Shown in pieces: positions 35,028-46,425 of a DNA stretch of 64,000 bases (positions within the stretch are counted from its first letter, which is position 1; the number at the start of each line of letters is the position of its first letter). The DNA comes from Megamerina dolium. Its lineage: Eukaryota; Arthropoda; Insecta; Diptera; Megamerinidae. Location of the stretch: contig OY978525.1 in NCBI GenBank assembly GCA_963854835.1, forward strand, positions 53,117,429 through 53,181,428. The letters are read 5' to 3'. Both the position numbers and the translations under genes were made by a program. Under the pieces are notes generated by a model, which had not been told where the DNA came from, did no database searches, and saw nothing but the letters and a program-made list of their open reading frames with translations.

Positions 35028-36069
35028 GATAAATTTCTAAATACTTTATACCCGATTACTCCCAGAGTCATTAACATTTCCAGTGATTTTTAGTTTCTGT
35101 TGGTACTCTCACGGATTCGGTTTGAGCAGCGGACAATACTAACTTCGAGACTCACCGTGGTATACACTCACTCTCACGAAAATGAACTCAGAGTATTTAA
35201 TTCTTTTTTCATCAATGTACCATATCTGAACTTGATACTTGTTTGGCAACTACGTTGACCCAAAATCCCGTACATCTGGTCTACGACCAGCCCTTATGGT
35301 TTATACTCTCTACTAACCCTATCTATCTACGATTGAAGGAAAAAGTAGTTTAAGAAGCCACAAAATTTACAGTTTGGAAACCCTCAAAAACTCAACTTCA
35401 GATCACAACTCTAAGCGTGGAGGTGATCAGAAAAGTATTCTCATTTTGAGGAGATACATCTCATCTATTATCGATCAACGTTCGTTCTAAGATCTCCAAT
35501 CAACATTCAACATACAACCCCCGATCCACACACCAACCCGAGAGCAAAGCGGAAAGTTCGCCATCATACAGTTCTCTACCAGGATACAAAGGATCAATCT
35601 TACAGATCGGATACAAGAAGAAGACAACTCCCGTCAAAAGTATTTACCACCCGTAATACATCTCGAACAGCGATATTTAATGGATTATCGAGTTTTGCGC
35701 ATCACTCCCTAAAAATAGCAGTACATACGATCCCACCTACAACTGGCCTCCCGAGATTATTGTCACGTAAAATGTGATAAGAGAATTGTGGCTTGAAACC
35801 ACACCCGTAGTGTGTAGCAATTTTTCTCACGTTTTTCAGTTTACTGTAACTGCCCGATATAAATCACGAACTTCCACGAAGCATATTTGTATTGCTGCTG
35901 ACACTCATAGTTTTAAATCTAAAATTTTTAAGACTGAATTTTAATTTGTAATGTATCCCCTATATTTGTATATATTTCTTTTCTAAATTGTAATTTTCCT
36001 TTCTCTCTCTATCTCTACCTGGGGTAGGGGTTTAGTCTCCTTTGCAGTATCCCTGCAAGGGGGGCGGAA
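35025..36069. other. Non-coding BEL/Pao interior, no gene recognised
   Basis: No ORF of note. The segment ends in a purine tract, GGGGGGCGGAA, directly before the LTR, a plausible polypurine tract. Confidence 0.5.
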
Positions 36070-36381
36070 TGCCTACGCCAGAGTTAGACGCGTTCACTGT
36101 TTGTTTGTTTTCATTTGAGTGGGTTGGCAACCCTGTTACTTATATAACATTTCTCTCTTCTGGCCACCCGTTTTGATTGTTTTTTGTTATTCTCAATGTA
36201 CTTCTCACAGTCAATAGACAGCCAGTGCGCGACAATTTGAATATCTCTCCCTCTATTTATTAAATCTACACGTAAATTGCAAATAAATATTGTACACTTA
36301 AATATAGTAAAAATGGCGTGTGTTATTATTGAAATAATAAATAAACACCATCCTTCGTAGCATCAGCTACAAACATTCCCA
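36070..36381 (+). repeat. BEL/Pao 3' LTR
   Basis: Starts TGCCTACGCCAGAGTTAGAC after a purine tract. The same opening (TGTCTACGCCAGAATG) begins the solo LTR at 40454. The right edge is set by loss of similarity to the 5' copy after ACATTCCCA. Confidence 0.75.
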
Positions 36382-37345
36382 TGCTCACACACACCACGAT
36401 CACCTGGAGGAAGCAGCCATCGAGCTCACCTGGCACCCCATCCCTAACACAATCAACAACTATTTATACTTAACGTGCGCTTATCATAATTACTATCGTG
36501 GGACCAACGAATGTTCTCTTGAACACCTCCATAATCTAGCTGAAAATGTCCATAAAATATATTTGGGCTCTCAACAATTCCAGCTTCCATTTCCATTCCA
36601 TTCCATTTATTTCCATATTAATTCTTGCCTGAATGCTTCAATTGCTTCCGTTACTGTATAATGATACTTATTATCGTATCCAGCATCCAGCTTCATATTT
36701 TTGTTTTGTCGTTTTGACCGATTCCTCTGATGGAGATATTAGTGATGTTGATACATATGTCTTATTTACATTATTAACAGAAATTTACTTCAATTTCTAC
36801 TATATCATCGTTTGGCAGTTTAAGCGAAAATTCCAAATACCTTTTGTTATCATGTATCTCGGACAAAGTACAGATTTACCACTAATTACATCAAGCGATA
36901 ACGCTAACAAAATGTATATAAATCATTGCTTGATATTCATTTTACCCGTTTATGATCTTTCAACCGCGATCGGGAAAGATCTACTCCAATTAAAGATTAC
37001 TGACTCAACACACCATTATTTATATCCTCGACATCAACCTCTTATCAACGCTTCTTATCAATTTTTAACCCAGCACCAATCCACGATCACAATTAAAGAC
37101 TAACATCAACACACAACTTGAAAGCTATCACCCAAGACACAACCCCACAACTATTAACACACAAGACACATAGCACAACCCAATAAAATATGCAAGACAT
37201 ACACCCAAGCGAATTATATATCCTAGGCACAAACCGATGAAGTCATTGCTCCTCTGTTCCAGAGACCTTCCATCTCAACTATTGCCTGGAGATATTGCGA
37301 AGGATCATTCTTGCTAATAGGTGCTACTTGGTTGTGTCGCGTTGG
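36382..37345. other. Unassigned region with one unrecognised ORF
   Basis: Contains an open frame of 156 codons at 36633-37103 (+), beginning LQLLPLLYNDTYYRIQHP, which matches nothing I recognise. It is Tyr/Phe/Leu-rich with weakly hydrophobic stretches, and no start context argues that it is a gene. The rest is non-coding. Confidence 0.4.
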
Positions 37346-37690
37346 TTGCGAGTATCGAATAAGGTACAACCACGAGCTGAATGAGCTGTATGCCGGCACC
37401 GACATAGTAAAGCGCATTAAAATTCAACGGCTGTGCTAGCTAGGTCATTTCGAGAGAGTGGAAGAACACGTTCCGGCTAAGAAGGTGTTATATTTGGAAT
37501 TCGCTGGTGGACAACGCAAAAGAGGCAGACCTAACCTCCGGTGGAAAGACAAAGTATTGGGGAAGTTGTCAGCGCTTGGAATTTCTAACTGGCGCCAACT
37601 AGCAAAGTTTGAGTTGGCTGTCGAAGAATGCTAGATTCGGCCAAAATCGATTTTCGGTTGTAATGGCCCAAATAAGTAAGTAAATAACTA
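37346..37690 (+). mobile_element. RTE-like LINE 3' end fragment
   Basis: Encodes CEYRIRYNHELNELYAG, VPAKKVLYLEFAGG and KRGRPNLRWKDKVLGKLSALG, matching the C-terminus of copy B. It ends with GGCCCAAATAAGTAAGTAAA, the same AAGT-type tail. One in-frame TAG replaces the R-W before LGH. Confidence 0.85.
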
Positions 37691-37711
37691 TCACTTTTGC
37701 AACAGCTGCCC

Positions 37712-37948
37712 TTTTGGGCTAAGTTAACAATTGAGAAGTCGAGCTTTTTCTTTGAAAACGTAAATCACATGTTCAACGTCTCTCGGCTTCAATTTGTACG
37801 GCACCCAATTTCTTTACTTTTGGATGAATCCCAGTGCTTTTAATCGTTTGGAAATGGCTTGTTGGATTACTACCAATGACTTCGTAATTTCTTCTTCTGT
37901 TTGACACGAATCTTGATCGAGTAATGTTTCCAATTCTTTGTAGAGGAG
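37712..37948 (-). pseudogene. Mariner transposase N-terminal fragment
   Basis: The minus strand reads QTEEEITKSLVVIQQAISKR then LKALGFIQK-stop-RNWVPYKLKPRDVEHV, the helix-turn-helix and WVPH-L linker of classic mariner transposases. Only about 75 codons survive. Confidence 0.75.
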
Positions 37949-37989
37949 CTTATGGATTTCATGCTGGAAGTACAAAAAAAGGAGTTTGA

Positions 37990-39090
37990 AGCCCTATGGA
38001 GAGTGTGTGAACCGGCATATTTTCTGTTGCAAAAACGAAAGTGGTTCAAGTGGTCATAGAGGCATATAAAAAGTGTCACTCCACTTATGTCCGATACCTC
38101 TCTACAATCAACGCGCATCTTCAACGGCTGAACACGGAAGTTGCCCATGCAGCCACTTCAACACCTCCACCTGAGGGTTCCTTTCACAAGTGCACGTTCC
38201 CCTCATTCAACTTTTTCCATCTGATACCCCAGCTTCTCAGAATATTACGTTTCCTGGCCAAGTTTTCAAAACATACCGAAACAATCCCCAGATGGTATTC
38301 TTATCAACGTTCAATTTAAACCCCTTTTACCATACCGTGACCATAAATTATTATATAACTGACCTAAAGTTGTTAGTTGGCACGAATTTTTGGGTATCAA
38401 TGCTCTACGAAGTCGCAGATAAAACCCTGTCTGTGGAAGCAATCGATAAAGAGCAATATTGAAATCCCTTCACAAAGCGCTCTTAACTCACTTCTGACGG
38501 TTTCAGATTGTTGAATCGGCAACCCGACGACTACAAAAATTGCAACAGCTTATTCTAATGCTCAACACGCAGAAGAAGGCATCACTAGCTTCTTCATAGA
38601 TTGGAAATTACTATCAGCAATAGTCGCAAGTCCGCCACCGTAGACATTTCGAACTGCGTCAACAGCTGAAGGTCCTTGCCAGTCGTCTGATTCTCAGCAG
38701 CATGGTGTTGTAATCGACAAACAGCATACATCGTCCATCACGACAACCCACCCTACCGTAAATCTGACATCTCTACGAAGGATTTCATCGTAAAATAAAA
38801 AATGAAATCAGCCAGTGCAAATTCCAGAAAAATATCTATTCGCCTTTTGGCGATCAGCACTTTGAGAATCATATTGAAGACAGTCATATAACTAAGTGCT
38901 TTCCGTTATGTAGAGAGAGGTAACCACCACTTGCGAATATGCACAAAGCTCTCAAAACTTACAGTTGATGAGAGAATATCCTTTGTGAGAAAGAGTGATT
39001 TATGCGTCATCTGCTTGGCAAATTCACATATTCTTACAGAGTGCCAAAGCAAGTTCTCGTGCCGTCTTTGTAGAAGTGCGTTTATTTATT
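37990..39090 (+). pseudogene. BEL/Pao gag remnant, second copy
   Basis: 38041-38200 reads VIEAYKKCHSTYVRYLSTIN then AHLQRLNTEV, homologous to 32950-33050. Near 39000-39075 a BEL zinc motif reads CVICLANSHILTECQSKFSC then RLC. The sequence between is badly degraded. Confidence 0.65.
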
Positions 39091-39179
39091 GTATTAATTA
39101 ATCATTGAAAATAATATTCGGCCTTCGAAGCAAACTAAGAATTCAGACTGATTCTTAAAAGTAAAATAATAATACCACT

Positions 39180-40040
39180 ATTTGCCTGATGGTTCCACGT
39201 GCAATACCGAAATATTTTCCGGTGGGTATGAAGAGTGGAAGTCTTTCCGTAACTTGTTTACGGCGGTGTACATTAACATCATGTGCGCTCAGCAATGAAA
39301 ACGTTGAGTCCCGATTAAAAAGAAAAGCGCATTTTTGTTGACAAGCAAATAAAAACTCTACTGAATCTCCCTTAAATTAGTTACTAAAACAGTGAGGCTA
39401 TCCAGAGACTTCAAATAACGATTAGTAATTCTCTGGTCATCTTTTCGTCTCAAGGCGATTTGAAGGAGAATTGGGATCCATTAATGGTACGTACTTGGTG
39501 TTCAAAACTGTCCGAAGAATCATAGGCGCTTTGGAAACAATTTCTCAGTCCTTACAAAAATCTTGCTACATGGAACCATGGATGACTTTCTTACTCTAAG
39601 GTATGAAGACGTGGAAAGACTCAACAGCGTCAAGCCGAACAAATCCGGATTTCTCCAAAAACCGTAATCAGAGGAGGACACAAAATTTTTTTCAAAAAAG
39701 CATTTCTCTTGTCCCATCTGCAAAGCCGCTCACCCACTAAAATCTGTGAGCGGTTCCAAAATCTATATTTTTGGACTGCTTGCGGCAGAACGAAGCTAGT
39801 TCGAGAACACAACCTCGTCGGAACTGTTTAGCTCTTGATCACCTCACACGAGATTGCAATAGCAAACATTTCTGTTTGCAATGTCAGAGAAGGCACCACA
39901 CGGTGCTTCACATATCAGCCGATAGTATCCTGAATAGGAACATAAACGTTTTGGGGCACAATCCAAATAAGATCTTACCGAGGAACTCCGGAAGTTATCA
40001 GGACCGATCCGAAAGTGTAAACATTATTCACGTCTAATGA
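39180..40040 (+). pseudogene. BEL/Pao gag remnant, third copy
   Basis: 39215-39285 reads FSGGYEEWKSFRNLFTAVYI (BEL gag core). 39820-39915 reads NCLALDHLTRDCNSKHFC then LQCQRRHHTVLH (BEL zinc region). Same strand as the two previous remnants; the gap between core and zinc is eroded. Confidence 0.65.
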
Positions 40041-40057
40041 AGGGAATGGTAACAATA

Positions 40058-40358
40058 TGTGCTGCAGCTTAGTGGTTAGTGTGTTGGCCTTCTGATCTGT
40101 AGGTTGTGGGTTCAATCCCCGGATAAAGAATAACAAATTTAATATCGAAAATATTTTTTTTGGATATATACCCACTTGTCACAATTCGCCATGGAAAAGC
40201 TTCTAAAAGAACTTTGTGACAAAGCTGATGTCGCAAGAGTTCTGCCGTTTCGTCGTTCGGAACCAGCTAAAATAAATGGGTCCCTTCTAATACTGTCCAA
40301 AATTTAACACGAACAACGGTAGTGGAAGAGAAAGAGCCCTTTGGGGCTTATAAGTGCC
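40058..40358 (+). mobile_element. tRNA-derived SINE, copy 3
   Basis: Diverged A box CAGCTTAGTGGT at 40065-40076 and B box GGTTCAATCCC at 40109-40119. The body (AAAAGCTTCTAAAAGAACTT, ACTGTCCAAAATTTAACACG) is shared with copy 2. A piece of about 20 bp in the middle is missing, and it ends in a CA repeat. Confidence 0.85.
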
Positions 40359-40453
40359 ACACACACACTCATATATATACAGTCAGGGACTAAAGTTTAA
40401 ATACACCCATAAAACATTGCTTTAAATAAGTTTATTTTTAGTTGAATAATGAC

Positions 40454-40970
40454 TGTCTACGCCAGAATGCCGATGTCGCGCACTGTCCATTTATTAATTG
40501 ATTTTATTATATTTTAAATTATAACTTTCAGTGAGTTGGCAACCCCAGTCGATTTATCACGTTTCGTTTCTATTTTCCGCTCTCCCTCTCTCTCTCTCTG
40601 TCTCTTCTTCTTAATTTTCCTATATTCTTTTTCTATCGTTTTGTAGGATTATTCTCGCCTTTTTTCTCCTTTCGACAGTGCGCGATTTTTTAAACACCGA
40701 ATTTTCTCCATATATTTTCATTTATATTTATATTTATATTTATCTATATTATTTAAACGGAAGTGTTTTTTTTTTTTTATAACGAAAAGCTAAAACTAAG
40801 TGTAAAATCAAATAAACAAATAGACCATTTACAAACGAAAACATACAATTAAAAAATCACTTAAACTAAATTAAACAGAAAGTGAGTGTTATTGTGCCTT
40901 ATTGAACCAACAACAGTGGCAAGGTTTAATCCAGCTTGTGGCCCACCGGCAACCCCATCTCAACTCTACA
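40454..40970 (+). repeat. Solo BEL/Pao-like LTR nested in T1
   Basis: TGTCTACGCCAGAATG...CAACTCTACA, 517 bp, flanked by an exact 5-bp duplication ATGAC (40449-40453 and 40971-40975). The opening resembles the BEL LTR at 36070. Strand is assigned from that likeness. Confidence 0.85.
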
Positions 40971-41127
40971 ATGACCAATATCGAAAACCAAAACAATTCA
41001 CTTTTTTTCATAGATAACTTAAAATTCATCAAAAACTAAAAAAATACATGAGACAAAAGTTTAAATACAATACAAAATTTTCTTTCTTTAGCTGATTTTA
41101 GCTTAATTAAAAAACGTTAAACTTAAA

Positions 41128-42153
41128 TTAATATTTGGTAGGTCCGCCTTGAGCTTCAATGACTGCCTGCAGACGACGTGGCATAGACAGAACCAAATTT
41201 TCTGTTTCCGATGTGCTGATTTCTGACCAGGCCTTTTTCAGAGCCTCTTTAAGGGATTCTTTGTTCTTTAAAGCTGCGCGATTGATTTTTCGGTCCAATA
41301 ATTCCCAAGCGTGTTCAATTGGGTTTAAGTCCGGTGATTGGGGAGGACTACAGAGCTGACGTGGAGCATAATACAGCAACCAGTCCTTCACCAAATGCGC
41401 GGTATGCTTAGGGTCGTTGTCTTGTTGAAATATCCAACTTCTTCCCAGACCCAAGCTATCCACAGAAGGCTGCAAATTTTGTTCCAATATACTTTTATAC
41501 ACGTGTTTGTCCATTATTCCATCGATAAAAGCCAAGTGTCCCACGCCAGCTGCTGCAATTGCTCCCCAAACCATCACACTACCGCCCCCATGCTTAACGG
41601 TTGGTATTAAATTTTTGGTTTGAAGTGCTGTGCCGGGCTTGCGCCAAATTTTTGCGCGACCATCGCTGCCAAAAATATTAAATTTAGATTCATCTGTGAA
41701 TAAGACTCTTCGCCAAAAGTCCTCATCCATATCCTTGTACTTGTTTTCAAAATCCAGACGAAGTTGTCTATTTTTTTCAGAAATAAGCGGTTTTTTACGT
41801 GGAACTCTGCTTCGATAGACGTTATACCGTAAAGCTCTTTGTACGGTTTTTGGGTGAACATGTTTGCCTGACACCGCAGCAATACTACCGGCTAACTTTG
41901 GAGCACTTATTTTTGGATTTTTGTCCACTTCTCTTAGGATAAGGTTTACATCTCGGCGAGAAAGTTTTTTTGGACGACCAGTTCTGGGCCTATTTTCCAC
42001 TGTTTTGTAAGTTTTATATTTTCTTATTACGTTTTGCACACTTGCACAGGACAAATTCAAAATTTTTCCTATATCACGGTAGGATTTGCTTTCTTTAAAG
42101 TGTTTAATTATTAAATCTTTAACACCAGACTCTATTTGTTTTCCTTTGCCCAT
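41128..42153 (-). CDS. Tc1-like DD34E transposase, apparently intact
   Basis: 341 codons from ATG (MGKGKQIESGV) to TAA, the usual Tc1 length. The frame is open further upstream, but this methionine fits family starts. Residues 1-110 form two helix-turn-helix modules of the paired type, with a GRPKKLSRRD hook near residue 59. The catalytic triad is D154 (FTDESKF), D245 (FQQDNDPKH) and E280 (SPDLNPIEHAW), with 34 residues between the last two. The glycine-rich KHGGGSVMVWG box is present. It would bind the terminal repeats and cut and paste at TA. I see no stop, frameshift or missing key residue; expression is not shown. Confidence 0.9.
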   Translation of the reverse strand: MGKGKQIESGVKDLIIKHFKESKSYRDIGKILNLSCASVQNVIRKYKTYKTVENRPRTGRPKKLSRRDVNLILREVDKNPKISAPKLAGSIAAVSGKHVHPKTVQRALRYNVYRSRVPRKKPLISEKNRQLRLDFENKYKDMDEDFWRRVLFTDESKFNIFGSDGRAKIWRKPGTALQTKNLIPTVKHGGGSVMVWGAIAAAGVGHLAFIDGIMDKHVYKSILEQNLQPSVDSLGLGRSWIFQQDNDPKHTAHLVKDWLLYYAPRQLCSPPQSPDLNPIEHAWELLDRKINRAALKNKESLKEALKKAWSEISTSETENLVLSMPRRLQAVIEAQGGPTKY

Positions 42154-42485
42154 TATTTTGCTTTCAAGTCTACCGACAACGATGAAATCACTAATAATAC
42201 TGAATAAATATGCGTAAGTGAAGAAAGCAAAAAAAAATATAACGGTACTTTTCCAAAGAAATTGCAAAAACACGTGTTTTCTTGTATTGTATTTAAACTT
42301 TTGTCCAGCGTATTTTTTGAGTTTTTGATGAATTTACAGTTATCTATGCGACAAATACAAATTTTTTGATATTGTGTTTGCTTACTGATAGACTGCAAAA
42401 AAACTGCTTACTTAGATTTTCGCAGCAATGCTTTATACGAGTTAAAATTAAGATTTGTGGGGTGTATTTAAACTTTAGTCCCTGA

Positions 42486-42488
<3 letters not shown>

Positions 42489-42552
<64 letters not shown>
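42489..42552. repeat. (TA)n tract between two Tc1-like elements
   Basis: About 64 bp of TA separates T1 from T2. Both used TA within the same run. Confidence 0.9.
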
Positions 42553-42555
<3 letters not shown>

Positions 42556-44203
42556 TGGCTCACAGCTTATTTCGTACAGTGTATATATTTTTATGTAAAT
42601 GGCTGTAACATCGAAACTAAAAAACTTATCGATAAGTTTTGAATGTAGATGTCTGTGTATGTGTTTAGTAAACCTAATAAGAAAACGGGGAACCCCAAAA
42701 ATTGTTCTTTTTGTCATGCAAGAGAGAAAAACTATTGATCAGCTGATTTTCAGCTCATATCTTATTTCGTACACAAACTTCAATGTAAGTAAGTTTCATT
42801 CTGCCGCGCAGTTACAAAGTTTTTTTGAATTGTATGAGTTTTTGGACCTTTTTAACTATTATAACTATTTTTATTATTCTTATTTTAAATAGTTAAAGTG
42901 CTGTAAATTAAACATTTAGCGTTATGGGTCGTCGTACAACGATGGAACAGCGTAAACTGGTAATTAACCATTTTAGGAAAGGTCAGAGTGTGCGAAAAAT
43001 TGCTGAAATGACAAATTTAAGTGCCTCAACTGTCCAATACATCATTCAACGCTTCATTCGCGAAAATCGGTTGGAGAACAAGGGCAGAGAAGCACCTAAT
43101 AAGATTTTCAACGCATCAGACGAGCGTTATATTGTACGAAAAATTAAGAAAAATCCAAAGTTATCCACTCCGAAGTTGGCTGCAGAGGTTCAGCGTGAAA
43201 TAGGAAAATCATCCAGTGCTGAAACTGTCCGACGTGTGCTGCGCAATCATGACTTGAACGGTCGAGTAGCCCGAAAGAAACCATTCATTTCAAAAATGAA
43301 TATACAACGCCGACTTGACTACGCCAAAGAGCATATTATTAAGACTCCTGCGTTCTGGAATACCGTTATTTTCGCGGATGAGTCTAAGTTTAATATTTTT
43401 GGCTCGGACGGAATGTCATATGTTTGGCGTAAAGCGAATACCGAGCTAAACAAGGAGAACCTTAAGCCCACAGTGAAGCATGGTGGCGGTAGCGTGATGG
43501 TTTGGGCCTGTATGTCAGCAGCCGGAGTAGGTGAATTGGTTTTTATTGAGGGAACAATGGACAAAATGAAGTACCTCGAGATTCTGAAAAACAATTTACT
43601 TCAAAGTGCAGACAAACTGGGTTTGCGGGAAGAATTTCGGTACTACCAAGATAATGACCCAAAACATAAATCTGGGATTTGCAATCTTGGCTTATTTGGA
43701 ACTACCCACACTTGATGTCTCCACCACCACAGTCATCTGACATGAATGTGATTGAAAATCTTTGGTCTATTTTGGACAATAAAATAAGAACACACAAGAT
43801 TTCTAATAAGCAAGACCTAAAGAAGGTACTAATGGAGGAATGGAAAAAAATCACACCAGACATCACTCAAAAATTGGTGGATTCAATGCCAAATAGACTC
43901 CAGGCTGTCATTAACGCTAAGGGATGTCATACTAAATATTAAAATCAACTTACTTTGTTTTTAGTTTGAACTTAAAGAGACTGTACGAAATAAGCTGTGA
44001 CATGAATTTTCCTATTTTTTTCTTATTTTATTTTTTTATAGTGTCAAACACTAAAATTTTGAAAAAGTAAATTTTGGAAAATAAAAAACAAACCTTCCTT
44101 TCAAAAATGGCATTTATATTTTGTTCAAATTTTTGCTATATTAGGAATTACGACTGCAGCAATTTTTAAACTGTCACTGTACGAAATAAGCTGGGAGCCA
44201 CTG
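42553..44203 (+). mobile_element. Tc1-like transposon T2
   Basis: 1651 bp with terminal repeats CAGTGGCTCACAGCTTATTT.. and their inverse, flanked by TA. Same family as T3 (46933-48583), same length. It differs from T1 in termini and protein. Confidence 0.92.
42924..43942 (+). pseudogene. T2 transposase with one frameshift
   Basis: Open from MGRRTTMEQRKLVINHFRKG through helix-turn-helix, FADESKFNIFG (first D) and YYQDNDPKHK (second D). A single base is missing near 43675, compared with T3. The rest (VIENLWSIL with the catalytic E, to GCHTKY) continues in another frame from about 43679. One substitution, S for P, lies just before DMNVIEN. Confidence 0.9.
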
Positions 44204-44263
44204 TATATATATATATATATATAGATATATATGTATATAGATATATATATATATATATATATT

Positions 44264-44690
44264 TTTTTTTTGTGAGATATGTAAAAAAAAAGAAAGAAAG
44301 AATGCGGTTAATCGATATTTGGATTGTTTTGTTTGTAATGAAAATGGCAATTCTAAAAGAAATGTATAGTTATATATTTGCCATCACGAAACAGATGCAA
44401 TATAAAACGTCAGTGCAGCATCACAATGTGCAACAACAAAAACGCTACAGTGGACAATAACCTACAAAACATGATCAGTCGACATTTGTTTTGATTGGGC
44501 GCCATTATTGTCCATCCATATACAGTGATTGTCAACGATGCCTCGGCTAGCGAAAGGAGAGGAGGTTCGAGCACTCATCGACCAAGGTTTTCAAAGCTAT
44601 AAAATTGGCTGAGGCTTCCCATGCAAGCACGTGAAATTTGTGGAATGGGTGGCGAAATCATCCAAAACCATATGTGTACTATCACGGTAG
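44264..44690. other. Unassigned; possible transposase N-terminus
   Basis: 44538-44612 reads MPRLAKGEEVRALIDQGFQS then YKIG-stop, which resembles the start of a helix-turn-helix transposase. Nothing further supports it. The preceding ~250 bp are A+T-rich without features. Confidence 0.3.
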
Positions 44691-45101
44691 TTGCACCAAA
44701 AGTTTACAAACCCAGGCAATAGTATTTCCACAATTTACCAATTTCTTCCGAACGTTCAAAATTTGCCAACAATTCTTTATTCATTAGATTTGGCTGGCCT
44801 GAAATGCTTCGTGGAAGCCCAAATTGATATGGTCATAGGTAGTAACTTGCTTCCTCAAATCTTACTAACGAGAATCTGCCATAATATCTGTGGAAGCCTC
44901 CTCGCGCATAACACTATTTTTGACTCACCCAAAAGGTGTCAACATACAAGCCAAGAAGTAAAGGTTAATTTCGTTTTTGACACTCCAAGCGACATACTCG
45001 ATCGGTTTTCAAAAACGGTTATATTCCTCAGTCTCATTGCCATCCTCCTGCACGTGATGACCATCACCAGTGCCAGCTGTTCCAACGGAATACGCAATTA
45101 G
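44691..45101 (+). pseudogene. BEL/Pao pol linker fragment
   Basis: Contains IDMVIGSNLLPQILL and CGSLLAHNTIF, matching the conserved stretch between protease and RT in BEL/Pao polyproteins (family form: IDILLGADxxPxLL and GSLLAQNTxFGW). The expected FGW is lost and the sequence then diverges. Confidence 0.6.
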
Positions 45102-45787
45102 CTTGCTTAAAACGGGCACACAATTGTGGGGCGTGATATCTGAATCCCTTTAGATTAATCATACTAATATAAGTTAAGTTAAATGGATACTTACTTTTTA
45201 TTTACATACCTTGCTTTACTTACATTTGGTATTTACTACATGGTCACCTTGGCTCTCCACATAAATTCCTTTTATGCTGTATATTCGCCTCTCTTGCGAC
45301 GAAAGACCGATATTCTATTCTAACTCGGTCCTAAAGTTGTAAGAATATTGCAATTAATACGCCATATTAAATTACATAAGCAAACTCTAACTTTAAATTA
45401 TATTAATACCGCGCTTCATCGGACAAAAAAATAAAAAATAAAATAAAGCACAATCGCCTACATTCGATTTTTACGAAACGGCAATTAAACTTTGCGCTGG
45501 CAGAGCTTACAAGCGTATGAAAACTCCAAGGTGTAAAATATACACTATTTGCTACATTTTCGAAAATCCATTCAACCATTGTTATATCATGAATCATTTG
45601 TATTTATTACAGAAGTGATTTATTTAACGTTATATATTGAAATTACATGTTATTTTTTTTAAAAAAAAGAAAAGAAACACAAAAACTATTACTATTATTA
45701 GTAAGTAATGCATAATAGAAATGCCCTACTTAACATTTGTATGTTATTTTAGTATAATCAGCTATTGCAATATTTATATATATATAT
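45102..45787. other. Unassigned A+T-rich sequence
   Basis: No ORF, repeat or RNA gene that I can support. It ends in a short TA run before the solo LTR. Confidence 0.45.
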
Positions 45788-46225
45788 TGTAACGAGTATC
45801 GATAGTTGATTACTCATCACTATTGTGACTGACTCTATTGGCATCATCGAAACGAATGTCAACAAAAAGAAATAAGCGATAACCAGAACAAGCCAACGAG
45901 AAAGGAAGAGAAGAATCTCGATAAAGGAAGATTCTGGGGTGTTGCCAACAGAGTATAAATAGAGCCAGTATTGAGAATTGACAATCAATCTACTTCCGAA
46001 CGTGATTGCGAAAACATTGATACAGAGGCAAAAGTTGCAAGTACATTTAAGTGTTATAGTAAATAGTTGATTGTAAACAGTGTTGATTGTAAATAGAGAT
46101 TATTAAATAAATTGTTGCTGTATATAGTTGTACAAAATAAGTGTTGCAGTTATCATTAACAGAATCCAGTGATCGAACAAGGTAATTCAAATAGAATTAA
46201 ACGCTCACAGAATAAAAACGTAACA
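45788..46225 (+). repeat. Solo LTR of the gypsy (tRNA-Leu) family
   Basis: 438 bp, TGTAACGAG...ACGTAACA, the same length and edges as the LTR at 56136-56573. Flanking ATAT and ATAC are a near-match 4-bp duplication. No internal sequence follows; LTR-LTR recombination is the usual cause. Confidence 0.9.
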
Positions 46226-46420
<195 letters not shown>

Positions 46421-46425
46421 GGCCA

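Larger units (their letters stand above)
30932..36381 (+). mobile_element. BEL/Pao LTR retrotransposon, internally deleted
   Basis: Two similar LTRs (30932-31219 and 36070-36381) bracket a degenerate BEL/Pao gag and protease. The RT, RNase H and integrase are missing. A mariner remnant lies in the leader, and a (TA)n tract lies after the protease. All ORFs are interrupted. Confidence 0.75.
40380..42488 (-). mobile_element. Tc1-like transposon T1
   Basis: Terminal inverted repeats of about 29 bp (CAGTCAGGGACTAAAGTTTA and onward) at both ends, with TA flanking at 40378-40379 and 42489-42490. 2109 bp in total, of which 522 bp is a nested solo LTR plus its duplication, leaving about 1.59 kb, normal for Tc1. 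It carries an open transposase gene. Confidence 0.92.
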
